Shown: positions 1 to 5,712, counted from the first letter of the stretch. The stretch: 5,712 nucleotides of DNA from JAVVFH01 sp032250585 (GCA_032250585.1 JAVVFH010000226.1:1-5712); one strand, 5' to 3'. Made by a program: numbers and translations. The notes: generated by a model not told the origin, from the sequence alone.

Positions 1-777
1 GCAGGCGTTGCTGCAGACCTGGCAGCGGCTGCAAAAATCATCGACGCCGTAATGGGCGGCAGATGTCGGCACGAGCGGCAGGTTGGTGAGTACGGCCGCC
101 AGCCGGAAGGACGAGCCGTAATCGCGGTTGATGATGGAGCCGTGGCGGCCCAGTTCCCCAAAGCCGCAGGCCAACGCCGGGGGGATCATCAGCAGCTCGC
201 CGGCCATCGGGCCGGCCTGCGGCTGCGCGTCCCAGCCACGCTCACGGATCCAGTTGGTGATGTCCTTGGTGGCCTTGGCGGCCCGGCCGTACTGGCGCAC
301 CACTTCAGCGCCTGCCTCGGGTCGGGGAGCCTCGTTCAAGCGCTCGTAATCGTGGGCGACGCCGATCATGATCACCCAGTCGTAGTTCAGTTCGACGCCC
401 TCGAAGGTCCATTCCGGCTGCAAACGCGCTATACCGAACAGTTCCATCTCCAGGCCGTCGGCATAGCCGGCCAACTGCTCCGACCACTTTTGGGCGGACT
501 GCTGCAAAGGCTCGCCGGTGACGTCCGAGTAGGGCAGATCCAGCACTTGTTGGCGCTGTTGCCGGGCCTCAGCGATCGCCGGGTTGTCCGGGTCGCGGGT
601 ATAAAACCACTTCTGCAATTGCCCGTGCGCGATGGTTTCCGGATCGCGCCAGTACACCGGCCGCGCCCGCCTGAACTCACTTTCTCCCAGGCCATTGATC
701 TCATTGCCGGAGATATCGGGCACGCATTCGAGTTGCTCGGGGTCCGGAACGTGAGGTCTGTACGGTGATTTCGGCAT
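1..777 (-). CDS. Reductive dehalogenase-like (RdhA-type) corrinoid/4Fe-4S protein, N-terminal part, truncated by the window edge
   Basis: An open frame of 259 codons runs without a stop to base 1, so the C-terminus lies outside the window. The end of the visible protein carries C249-x2-C252-x2-C255-x3-C259 in the context FCSRCQVCSNAC, the first ferredoxin-like cluster motif of the RdhA family. Just upstream are the family's GFGELGRHGSIINRDYG block (205-221) and a FRLAAVLTNLPL block (224-235), matching the RdhA pattern of Gly-Glu-Leu-Gly-Arg followed by a T/N-D/N-LPL motif. A VIMIGVAHDYERL strand (135-147) and Y163, before a helix ending in ERGWDAQP, fit the cobalamin-binding core; Y163 may be the catalytic Tyr. 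Known members use cobalamin and two 4Fe-4S clusters to remove halogens. There is no Tat signal (the N-terminus is MPKSPYRPHV), so it is probably cytoplasmic, unlike respiratory RdhA. QueG is a more distant relative sharing the fold. The start is uncertain: in-frame ATGs at 804 and 819 are alternatives and none has a clear Shine-Dalgarno. Dehalogenase activity and substrate are not shown by sequence. Confidence 0.8.
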   Translation of the reverse strand, partial: MPKSPYRPHVPDPEQLECVPDISGNEINGLGESEFRRARPVYWRDPETIAHGQLQKWFYTRDPDNPAIAEARQQRQQVLDLPYSDVTGEPLQQSAQKWSEQLAGYADGLEMELFGIARLQPEWTFEGVELNYDWVIMIGVAHDYERLNEAPRPEAGAEVVRQYGRAAKATKDITNWIRERGWDAQPQAGPMAGELLMIPPALACGFGELGRHGSIINRDYGSSFRLAAVLTNLPLVPTSAAHYGVDDFCSRCQVCSNAC

Positions 778-958
778 GCGTTGATTATCGCGCTGACTTG
801 GCATGGGCGCAAAGTTCATGCGGACTGGCGGGCATGCATCACGGCCACCGGCCGTTTACCGGCGTGCCGTCCATGACCCTGCCTCAATGCGGAATATATA
901 TCGCAATTACTTACGACTAAGCTTCCTTTTTTTCTATAACTCGTTACAATTGACGATT
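778..958. promoter_or_regulatory. Divergent intergenic region between the RdhA-like gene and hipB
   Basis: These 181 bases separate the leftward RdhA-like gene from rightward hipB. The part next to the RdhA-like gene (about 778-885) is GC-rich and could encode extra N-terminal residues if translation starts at 804 or 819. The part from about 890 to 958 is sharply AT-rich compared with the rest of the window and probably holds both promoters. For the leftward gene a TATATT box lies at 898-893 on the minus strand, but no good -35 stands at the right distance, so that promoter is only a weak guess. No convincing small gene was seen here. Confidence 0.5.
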
Positions 959-988
959 ATGGAACTTAACAAGCAATTGACCGACGAT
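900..988. repeat. Imperfect repeats around the hipB promoter and start, possible HipB operator
   Basis: ATCGCAATTAC at 900-910 is matched on the opposite strand by ATCGTCAATTGTAAC (957-943), an imperfect inverted pair that flanks the candidate promoter. CAATTGACGAT at 947-957 recurs in the same direction as CAATTGACCGACGAT at 974-988, inside the hipB coding start. HipB-type antitoxins are known to bind several repeated operators upstream of their own operon, so these are reasonable binding-site candidates. The matches are short and imperfect and CAATTG is itself a palindrome, so chance is not excluded. Confidence 0.3.
911..940 (+). promoter_or_regulatory. Candidate sigma-70-type promoter of hipBA
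   Basis: TTACGA (911-916) and TATAAC (935-940) are separated by 18 bases; the -10 matches consensus at five of six positions and the -35 is moderate. A start of transcription near 947 would leave only about 12 bases before the hipB ATG at 959. This fits the lack of any Shine-Dalgarno there and suggests a nearly leaderless mRNA. The box sits inside the only strongly AT-rich patch in the window. Confidence 0.5.
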
Positions 989-1300
989 GCGGTTTGCCGG
1001 GAAATCGGCGAGCGCATCAGCAGGCGCCGACTGGATCTCGGGCTCACGCAGGCGGAAGTTGCCCTGCAGGCGGGCGTGGCCAAGCGCACCCTGGAACGGC
1101 TCGAGGCTGGTGGGTCGGTGCAGCTGACCACCCTGGTTCGCGTTCTGCGGGTCCTGGATCTGCTGTCCGCGCTCGAACGCGCCCTGCCGCCGGCAGAACC
1201 CAGGCCTCTGGAACTGACCCGCAAGCAGGGCAAGCCGCGCCAGCGGGCCTCGAAGCGGCGGCAAAGCAGCGACAAGCCCTGGACCTGGGCTGAAGACTGA
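959..1300 (+). CDS. hipB: HipB-family XRE antitoxin / transcriptional repressor
   Basis: This gene encodes 113 residues with a Cro/XRE helix-turn-helix. The scaffold runs from about 14 to 75, with the HTH at 29-51 (LTQAEVALQAGVAKRTLERL then EAG) followed by helices rich in Leu and Val. The family binds its cognate HipA toxin and represses the shared operon. The ATG at 959 was chosen because the HTH domain starts soon after it and the candidate promoter ends at 940. A longer in-frame ATG at 803 would add 52 residues without antitoxin character, spanning the promoter. The C-terminal tail (about 78-113) is unusually long for HipB, is rich in Lys and Arg, and ends in PWTWAED; a flexible tail ending near a Trp also occurs in E. 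coli HipB, but no homology is claimed. The gene overlaps hipA by one base (TGATG), so translation is probably coupled. Assignment rests on the HTH plus the adjacent hipA. Confidence 0.88.
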   Translation: MELNKQLTDDAVCREIGERISRRRLDLGLTQAEVALQAGVAKRTLERLEAGGSVQLTTLVRVLRVLDLLSALERALPPAEPRPLELTRKQGKPRQRASKRRQSSDKPWTWAED

Positions 1301-2601
1301 TGGCGACCGCCGCAGAAGTCCGCATGTGGGGCCGCACGATCGGCGCGGTGACGCTGGACGATGGCGCCGATTTCGCGCGATTCGAATACACGCCGGAATT
1401 TGCCGACAGCGGTATCGAGCCGGCTCCGCTGGTCATGCCCCTCTCGCGGCACGTGTATTCCTTTCCCGAACTGTCCCGCCAGTCCTTTCACGGCCTGCCC
1501 GGCCTGTTGGCCGACTCCCTGCCGGACCGCTTTGGCAACGCCCTGATCAACGCCTGGCTCGCCAGCCAGGGCCGCAGTCCGGAGTCGTTCAACGCGGTGG
1601 AGCGCCTGTGCTACGTCGGCCGGCGCGGCATGGGGGCCCTGGAATACCGGCCGGTACTGGGCCCCAGGGCCGCAGTCGCCCGCAGCGTTGACGTCGCGCA
1701 ACTGGTCGAACTGGCATCGCGCATTCTCTCGCAGAGGCGGAATCTGACGGTTTCTTTCGACAGGGACGACCGGGATCATTCCCTGTCTGAATTGCTCCGC
1801 GTTGGAACTTCCGCCGGCGGCGCGCGGGCCAAGGCGGTGATCGCATGGAATCCCGCCACCAACGAAGTCAGATCGGGCCAGGTTGAGGCCGGCGAAGGCT
1901 TCGAGTACTGGCTGATGAAGTTCGATGGCGTCAGGGGCAACCGCGACAAGGAACTGGAAGATCCGCAGGGCTACGGCGCCATTGAATACGCCTGTTATCT
2001 GATGGCGAGGGATTGCGGAATCGACATGATGGAATGCCGGCTGATGGAAGAGCATGGGCGCCGGCACTTCATGACGCGCCGTTTCGACCGCGTGGAGGGC
2101 GGGCGCAAGCTGCATCGGCAATCCCTGGCGGCGCTGGCGCACTTCGACTTCAACCTGGCCGGCGCCTACAGCTACGAGCAGGCCCTGATGACGATTCGCC
2201 GTCTCGGTCTGCCGATGGAATCGGTGGAAGAGCAGTTCCGACGCATGGCCTTCAACGTCCTGGTCCGCAACCAGGACGACCACGTCAAGAACATCGAATT
2301 TTTGATGAACCCGTCGGGCGAATGGTCCCTGTCACCGGCTTTCGACATGACCTACAGCTACAACCCCGAAGGAGACTGGACATCCCGCCACCAGATGACT
2401 CTGAACGGCAAGCGCGATGATTTCGGCCTCGAGGATTTCGAGGCCTGCGCCCGCACCGCCTCGATGAAACGGGGCCGCGCCCGAACCATCGTCGCCGAAG
2501 TGCAAGAGGTCGTCGCTAACTGGGACCATTACGCCCTGCAAGCCGACATCCCTGAACACACCCGACGACGGGTGCGCAACGGCTTGCGACAGATCGGATA
2601 A
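1300..2601 (+). CDS. hipA: HipA-family serine/threonine kinase toxin
   Basis: The 433-residue product has the usual length and domain order of HipA toxins. An N-terminal HipA_N/couple domain (about 5-118, including SFHGLPGLLADSLPDRFGN at 62-80) precedes the HipA_C kinase domain. Visible kinase features are the Gly-rich loop GTSAGGARAK (169-178), whose S171 aligns with the autophosphorylated S150 of E. coli HipA; K207 in YWLMKFDGV, a candidate ATP-binding Lys; D326-x-H328-x-K330-N331, the catalytic Asp and metal-binding Asn; and D349 in AFDMTYSYN, the DFG-like Asp. The D326 to D349 spacing of 23 equals that of D309 to D332 in E. coli. E. coli HipA phosphorylates glutamyl-tRNA synthetase, halting translation and causing persistence; other HipA proteins have other targets, so the target here is unknown. 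The start overlaps the hipB stop by one base. No truncation or missing catalytic residue was found, so an active kinase is expected. Confidence 0.93.
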   Translation: MATAAEVRMWGRTIGAVTLDDGADFARFEYTPEFADSGIEPAPLVMPLSRHVYSFPELSRQSFHGLPGLLADSLPDRFGNALINAWLASQGRSPESFNAVERLCYVGRRGMGALEYRPVLGPRAAVARSVDVAQLVELASRILSQRRNLTVSFDRDDRDHSLSELLRVGTSAGGARAKAVIAWNPATNEVRSGQVEAGEGFEYWLMKFDGVRGNRDKELEDPQGYGAIEYACYLMARDCGIDMMECRLMEEHGRRHFMTRRFDRVEGGRKLHRQSLAALAHFDFNLAGAYSYEQALMTIRRLGLPMESVEEQFRRMAFNVLVRNQDDHVKNIEFLMNPSGEWSLSPAFDMTYSYNPEGDWTSRHQMTLNGKRDDFGLEDFEACARTASMKRGRARTIVAEVQEVVANWDHYALQADIPEHTRRRVRNGLRQIG

Positions 2602-2602
2602 A

Positions 2603-2690
2603 CCTGCATCCGGAGCGATGACGAAGGACAGGTGCACGGGCAGGATACGCGCTGATGCATTTGGTCACGCATCAGCTTTCCGGATTCAGG
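2603..2690. repeat. Outer inverted repeat in the convergent intergenic region
   Basis: CCTGCATCCGGA at 2603-2614 pairs with TCCGGATTCAGG at 2679-2690: eleven of twelve positions are complementary, enclosing 64 bases. It begins one base after the hipA stop and ends 15 bases before the end of the leftward transporter gene. It encloses the smaller perfect hairpin at 2651-2676, so the transcript could form a nested stem on either strand. The placement between convergent genes suggests transcript end formation or mRNA protection. The rest of the 104-base gap shows no gene. Confidence 0.45.
2651..2676 (+). terminator. Perfect 8-bp hairpin, possible terminator between convergent genes
   Basis: GCTGATGC (2651-2658) and GCATCAGC (2669-2676) form a perfect stem around a 10-base loop. 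On the plus strand the stem is followed by TTTCC, a very short T run, so it would be a weak intrinsic terminator for hipBA. On the minus strand no T run follows, so termination of the transporter operon would need another mechanism. The location 49 bases beyond the hipA stop supports a terminator role more than the sequence does. Confidence 0.4.
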
Positions 2691-2705
2691 CCGTGTAAAC
2701 CGCCT

Positions 2706-4043
2706 TCACCGAATGGGCGATTGCGGCCCCTGCCCAGCCCCCAGCAAGGGCAATTCTTCGCCCTGCATGCGGGCCACGATCACCGTGCAGCAGGCGTCGC
2801 CAAACACGTTGGTGGCCGTACGGGCCATATCCAGCACGCGATCGAACACCAGCAGCACGCCGATCGCCTCGATCGGCAGGCCGATGGCCGTCAGGATGAT
2901 CGCGATGGCCACCAGCGATGCGGACGGCACTGCCGCGACGCCGATCGAGGTGATCAGGGCGATCGTGACGATCAGGAACTGTGTCGTCAGGCTCAATTCC
3001 AGACCGTAGGCCTGGGCGATGAACATCGCGGCCATGCATTCGTACAGCGCCGTGCCGTTCATGTTGACGGTGGCGCCCAGCGGCAGCACGAAGCTGGTGT
3101 AGTCGTTGGGCACGCCGGCCCGCGATTCGAGGTTGTCCATGGTGACCGGCAGCGTTGCGGAAGAAGAAGCGGTAGAAAAGGCGGTCAGCAGGGCGGGTGC
3201 CACCGCCCTCAGCAACTGGATTGGGCTGCGCCGCGCGAACAGACGGACGAAGCCGGGCAAGGTCAGGAAAAAGTGGATGAACAGCGCACCCAGCACCGCG
3301 GCGCTGAAGGTGACCAGCGGCCCGGCCGCGTCGAAGCCCGTCTTGGCCACCACCGCCGCGACCAGCGCAAACACGCCGTAGGGCGCAAAGCGCATCACCC
3401 AGTGCGTGATCAGCAACATCGTTTCGAACACCGCGCTGGTAAAACGGTACATGGTGTCGGCCAGTTCGTGCTCGATCTGCGACATGAAATAACCGAACAC
3501 GGCGCTGAAGAAGATCAGCGCCAGCATCTCGTTGGCCGCGGCCGCCGCCAGGATGTTCTGCGGCACCGCGCGCAGCAGGATCTGCGGAATCTCTCCCAGG
3601 CCGCGCCCAGCAAGGCGTGCCTGCAGGTCCTCCGGGGTGGCCGCCAGCGCCAGCAGTTCGCCTGCCGGCTGACCGTCCGCGATTCCGGGCTGCACCAGGT
3701 TGACGATGATCAGGCCGGTGAGGATCGCCGTGAAGGTGGTGAGCACGTAAAACAGCGCGGTCTTCAGGCCCATGCTGCCCAGCGAATCGGTATTGCCCAG
3801 GCCGGCGACCCCCAGCGCAATCGAGGAAGCGATCAGCGGTACAATCAGCATTTTCAGCGCGTTCAGAAAGAGCTGTCCGCCGAAATCGTAAACCGCCAGC
3901 AGCGGTGTTCCACCAATCACGACTTCGCTGCTGAAGTAACCGGCGACGGCGCCCAGCACCAGGGCGATCAGGATTTTCCAGTGAAGGGCCAGGCCGTCCT
4001 GTTTTGGGCCGCCTGTCGTGCTGTTTTTCGTTGTGTTGTTCAT
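2706..4043 (-). CDS. SLC1/DAACS family dicarboxylate or acidic amino acid:cation symporter
   Basis: This 445-residue inner-membrane protein has the length and hydrophobic pattern of GltPh/DctA-type symporters (eight transmembrane helices with two re-entrant hairpins). The Ser-rich hairpin 1 tip TASSSATLP spans 291-299; the TM7 motif reads NMNGTALYE (327-335) where many members have NMDGT; hairpin 2 carries GVAAVPSASL (368-377). TM8 has DRVLDMARTATNVFGD (401-416), in which D405, R408, N412 and D416 match D394, R397, N401 and D405 of GltPh. The Arg is the residue that binds the side-chain carboxylate of glutamate or aspartate, so an acidic substrate is likely. The ATG at 4043 was chosen because it overlaps the upstream BKACE stop as ATGA, the coupling expected in an operon; an in-frame TTG at 4073 is the alternative. 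It is the last gene of the leftward operon. Coupling ion and exact substrate cannot be read from sequence. Confidence 0.93.
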   Translation of the reverse strand: MNNTTKNSTTGGPKQDGLALHWKILIALVLGAVAGYFSSEVVIGGTPLLAVYDFGGQLFLNALKMLIVPLIASSIALGVAGLGNTDSLGSMGLKTALFYVLTTFTAILTGLIIVNLVQPGIADGQPAGELLALAATPEDLQARLAGRGLGEIPQILLRAVPQNILAAAAANEMLALIFFSAVFGYFMSQIEHELADTMYRFTSAVFETMLLITHWVMRFAPYGVFALVAAVVAKTGFDAAGPLVTFSAAVLGALFIHFFLTLPGFVRLFARRSPIQLLRAVAPALLTAFSTASSSATLPVTMDNLESRAGVPNDYTSFVLPLGATVNMNGTALYECMAAMFIAQAYGLELSLTTQFLIVTIALITSIGVAAVPSASLVAIAIILTAIGLPIEAIGVLLVFDRVLDMARTATNVFGDACCTVIVARMQGEELPLLGAGQGPQSPIR

Positions 4044-4900
4044 TGTCCGCCCGCAAGTTGTGTCCGCACCCAATCCCCGCTCGCGATGGGACGCTTGGGG
4101 ATCCCCGACCGGTCGAGCAAGGCCAGTTCGGCCGCGACCAGTTCGGCATTGTCGCGCGCAACGGTCCCGTCAGGCAAAAGTTGGTTGTTTTCGAAACCGA
4201 TCCGGACGTGTCCGCCGGCTGCTGCCGCGCGGCACACCGCTTCGCATTCGGCCGGCCCGAAGCAGCACACCGACCAGGGAAAAGCACCGGGCCGAAAGGT
4301 TTCCAAAAAATCATCCAAGGCCCGTGGGTCACCCTTCAGCGAGTCGCCGTAGCGCCCCAGAACGAACAGTGCGAAAGGCCGCTCGGTGCCGAAAAAACCG
4401 CTCTGGCGCAGCGCTTCGAAGCGCCTGCATTCTCCGGCGGAGTAGAGGATGTACTGCGGCCAACTGCCGTAGTCCGCCAGTTCGCGAAAAAAGGCCCCGG
4501 CTTCGGCCTCGGCGGCGGCATCCGGGCACAGCTCGCGCAGCGCCAGCGAAACGGCCTCGGGCCGGAGTTCGCGGACCAGCGCCATTTGCTGCTGGCGGTC
4601 ATACTGCCCGACGGCTTCGGTGGTCGCCTGCAGCACCAGGCGGCGACCGACGCGTTCCCGCACGGCAGCCATCGCATCGCGATAGCGCCCGACGTCGAGC
4701 ACGTGCGCGCCGCGCTCGTCGCGCACGTGCAAATGCAACACCGACACGCCCTGCTCGACCAGCCCTTGCGCGCATTCGGCGATTTCCGTGGCCGTCAGTG
4801 GCACGGCGCGATGGCCGCTCTTGTCGAGCCGCGCGCCGTTCGGGGCCGAAATGACGACCAGCGGATCGGGCCCCGACCCAACCATCGGACGATCAGACAT
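4040..4900 (-). CDS. BKACE family (DUF849) beta-keto acid cleavage enzyme
   Basis: The 286-residue product has the usual length of the family, whose founder Kce is 3-keto-5-aminohexanoate cleavage enzyme. The family exchanges a beta-keto acid with acetyl-CoA to give acetoacetate and a new acyl-CoA, using a Zn-dependent TIM barrel. The metal motif VLHLHVRD gives H56 and H58; R233 and E237 in VRIGFENN stand four residues apart as R226 and E230 do in Kce, and E237 would be the third metal ligand. NGAR (21-24), a QATTEAVGQY block (91-100), VSLALREL (117-124) and LFVLGRYGD (178-186) also fit DUF849 proteins. The residue after E237 is Asn where Kce has Asp231, which seems to be a subgroup trait. 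The ATG at 4900 is preceded by AGGCG at 4909-4905 and overlaps the aminotransferase stop by eight bases; an in-frame TTG at 4915 is less likely. Its 3' end overlaps the transporter by four bases. The cytoplasmic enzyme probably acts after the aminotransferase; the substrate is unknown. Confidence 0.9.
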   Translation of the reverse strand: MSDRPMVGSGPDPLVVISAPNGARLDKSGHRAVPLTATEIAECAQGLVEQGVSVLHLHVRDERGAHVLDVGRYRDAMAAVRERVGRRLVLQATTEAVGQYDRQQQMALVRELRPEAVSLALRELCPDAAAEAEAGAFFRELADYGSWPQYILYSAGECRRFEALRQSGFFGTERPFALFVLGRYGDSLKGDPRALDDFLETFRPGAFPWSVCCFGPAECEAVCRAAAAGGHVRIGFENNQLLPDGTVARDNAELVAAELALLDRSGIPKRPIASGDWVRTQLAGGQ

Positions 4901-5693
4901 CGAACGCCTGTTCAAGCACGGTGCTGAGCTTGTCAGTGCACTCCAGCATGTGGCATTCCTCGAGGATCATCGGCGGCGCCAGCATGATGTGCGGCACACA
5001 GTCGCCATCGACCTGGATGCCGCCCGGGTAGCAAATGAGACCGGCTTCCATGGCCAGGCGCAGCAGTCGCTGGGGCAATCCGGCACCATCCGGGAAGCCG
5101 CGGCCGCAATCGCGGTCTGAGACCAGTTCCAGCGCATGAAACAGCCCGCGCCCGCGAATGTCCCCGACCAGGGGATGTGTTCCGAAACGCTCTTGCAGCA
5201 GTTGTCCGAAGCGCTCCCCGCGGCTGCGCGTGCGCGCCAGCAGATCGTCCCGGTCGAGTACTTCCTGCACCGCGAGACCCGCGGCACAGGCCACCGGATG
5301 CCCGATATAGGTGTGTCCGTGAGCGAAGCCGGCCTGCTCCAGGACGGCGGCCAGCGGGCCCGCGAGTACGGTGGCCGCCAGCGGCTGGTAACCGCCGCCC
5401 AGGCCCTTGGCCAGCGTTGCGATGTCGGGCCGCACGCCATCGTGTTCGAATGCGAAATAGCGGCCGGTGCGGCCGCTGCCGCACATGATCTCGTCCGCGA
5501 TCCAGAGCACGCCGTGACGGTCGCAGATTTCCCGAATCCGCCGCAGATAGTCCTGCTCCGCGGGCACCACGCCCACCAGCACGCAGAGCAGCAGCCCCCC
5601 CAGCGCCACCATGTCGTGGCGCCAGCGACCCCAGAGGAACATGCCGATGGTGGCCGCGAGAATGGCGAAAATGAGCATCTGATCCAAAAACAT
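4893..5693 (-). CDS. Chimeric ORF: SLC13-type permease N-terminus fused to the C-terminal half of a class III PLP aminotransferase (probably nonfunctional)
   Basis: The 266-residue frame is uninterrupted but joins two unrelated proteins. Residues 1 to about 47 are a hydrophobic start like an SLC13/DASS permease (see 5553-5693). From about 48 (YLRRIREICDRHGVL at 49-63) it is a typical class III aminotransferase: IADEIMCGSGRTG (65-77) with D67 for the PLP ring nitrogen, the Schiff-base lysine K96 in TLAKGLGGGYQPLAA (93-107), HTYIGHPVACAAG (127-139), GDIRGRGLFHALELV (177-191), and a C-terminal small domain. Full-length members have about 420-460 residues; here the first ~200, with the GSEA-like PLP phosphate-binding region and part of the active site, are absent. 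The product should therefore not be an active transaminase. It overlaps BKACE by eight bases, so the intact ancestor was the operon's first or middle enzyme, probably making the keto acid for BKACE. The ATG at 5693 suits the permease part; the frame stays open upstream to the window edge. A biological deletion and an assembly misjoin are both possible. Confidence 0.82.
   Translation of the reverse strand: MFLDQMLIFAILAATIGMFLWGRWRHDMVALGGLLLCVLVGVVPAEQDYLRRIREICDRHGVLWIADEIMCGSGRTGRYFAFEHDGVRPDIATLAKGLGGGYQPLAATVLAGPLAAVLEQAGFAHGHTYIGHPVACAAGLAVQEVLDRDDLLARTRSRGERFGQLLQERFGTHPLVGDIRGRGLFHALELVSDRDCGRGFPDGAGLPQRLLRLAMEAGLICYPGGIQVDGDCVPHIMLAPPMILEECHMLECTDKLSTVLEQAFDV
5553..5693 (-). pseudogene. 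N-terminal fragment of an SLC13 (DASS)-type permease within the chimeric ORF
   Basis: Residues 1-47 contain two hydrophobic stretches, MLIFAILAATIGMFLWG (6-22) and MVALGGLLLCVLVGVVP (28-44), separated by RWRHD. The order Phe-Ala-Ile-Leu-Ala, then Trp-Gly-Arg-Trp-Arg-x-Asp, then Val-Ala-Leu and a helix ending Gly-Val-Val-Pro-Ala-Glu is the usual beginning of bacterial SLC13-family permeases, which continue with a GFGHPAV-like segment that is missing here. Such permeases take up dicarboxylates, sulfate or related anions and need several hundred more residues, so this remnant cannot transport. The match is from memory of the family, not a search. Confidence 0.65.
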
Positions 5694-5712
5694 CGACCGG
5701 GGGGCTCCACAA

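Noticed and set aside
52..768. A 238-codon plus-strand frame opposite the RdhA-like gene
   Set aside because: Low-complexity translation with no recognisable motif, while the opposite strand encodes the conserved Fe-S and RdhA blocks.
803..958. N-terminal extension of HipB from an upstream ATG at 803
   Set aside because: It would cover the best promoter candidate, and the added 52 residues have no antitoxin-like features; the ATG at 959 directly precedes the XRE domain.
934..2283. A 449-codon minus-strand frame opposite hipBA
   Set aside because: Antisense shadow in GC-rich DNA; hipB and hipA on the plus strand carry the HTH and kinase motifs.
4041..4073. TTG start at 4073 for the symporter
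   Set aside because: The ATG at 4043 forms an ATGA overlap with the preceding stop, and the extra ten residues (MGADTTCGRT if TTG is read as Met) resemble no SLC1 N-terminus.
2655..4352. A 565-codon plus-strand open frame opposite the transporter and BKACE genes
   Set aside because: Its translation is rich in His, Gln, Arg and Gly with no domain pattern; it is the antisense shadow of the symporter and BKACE genes, which show clear family motifs.
4933..5712. Long alternative minus-strand frames over the chimeric ORF
   Set aside because: Their translations are dominated by Arg, Ala and Gly without motifs, while the frame of 4893-5693 shows consecutive aminotransferase motifs; a simple frameshift therefore does not explain the missing N-terminal half.

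Overview
The window is high-GC DNA with densely packed genes. It most resembles a chromosome fragment of a proteobacterium, possibly marine or environmental; this rests on protein style and GC content and cannot be narrowed without searches. No RNA gene, CRISPR array, transposase or IS end was seen.

Layout. (1) Minus strand, 1-777, running off the left edge: the N-terminal 259 residues of a reductive-dehalogenase-like (RdhA-type) corrinoid iron-sulfur protein without a Tat signal, cut inside its first 4Fe-4S motif. (2) 778-958: an AT-rich divergent intergenic region holding a good promoter candidate for the next operon and imperfect repeats that may be its operator. (3) Plus strand, 959-2601: a complete hipBA toxin-antitoxin operon (XRE antitoxin followed by HipA-family Ser/Thr kinase toxin), joined by a TGATG one-base overlap, with all key kinase residues present. 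(4) 2602-2705: a convergent intergenic region with nested inverted repeats, a likely terminator area. (5) Minus strand, 5693-2706: three overlapping genes read right to left: a chimeric ORF (first ~47 residues of an SLC13-type permease fused to the C-terminal ~220 residues of a class III PLP aminotransferase), a BKACE-family (DUF849) beta-keto acid cleavage enzyme, and an SLC1/DAACS-type acidic amino acid or dicarboxylate symporter.

How the genes fit together. The aminotransferase, BKACE and SLC1 transporter look like a small catabolic operon: import an acidic amino acid, transaminate it to a beta-keto acid, then exchange acyl groups with acetyl-CoA to give acetoacetate plus a new acyl-CoA. 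The substrate is unknown; a beta-amino acid is the simplest fit. The aminotransferase as it stands has lost its N-terminal half and is probably dead, by a genomic deletion or an assembly misjoin at about 5550-5573. That junction is the most striking anomaly here. The hipBA module and the RdhA-like gene are independent neighbours with no evident link to the operon.
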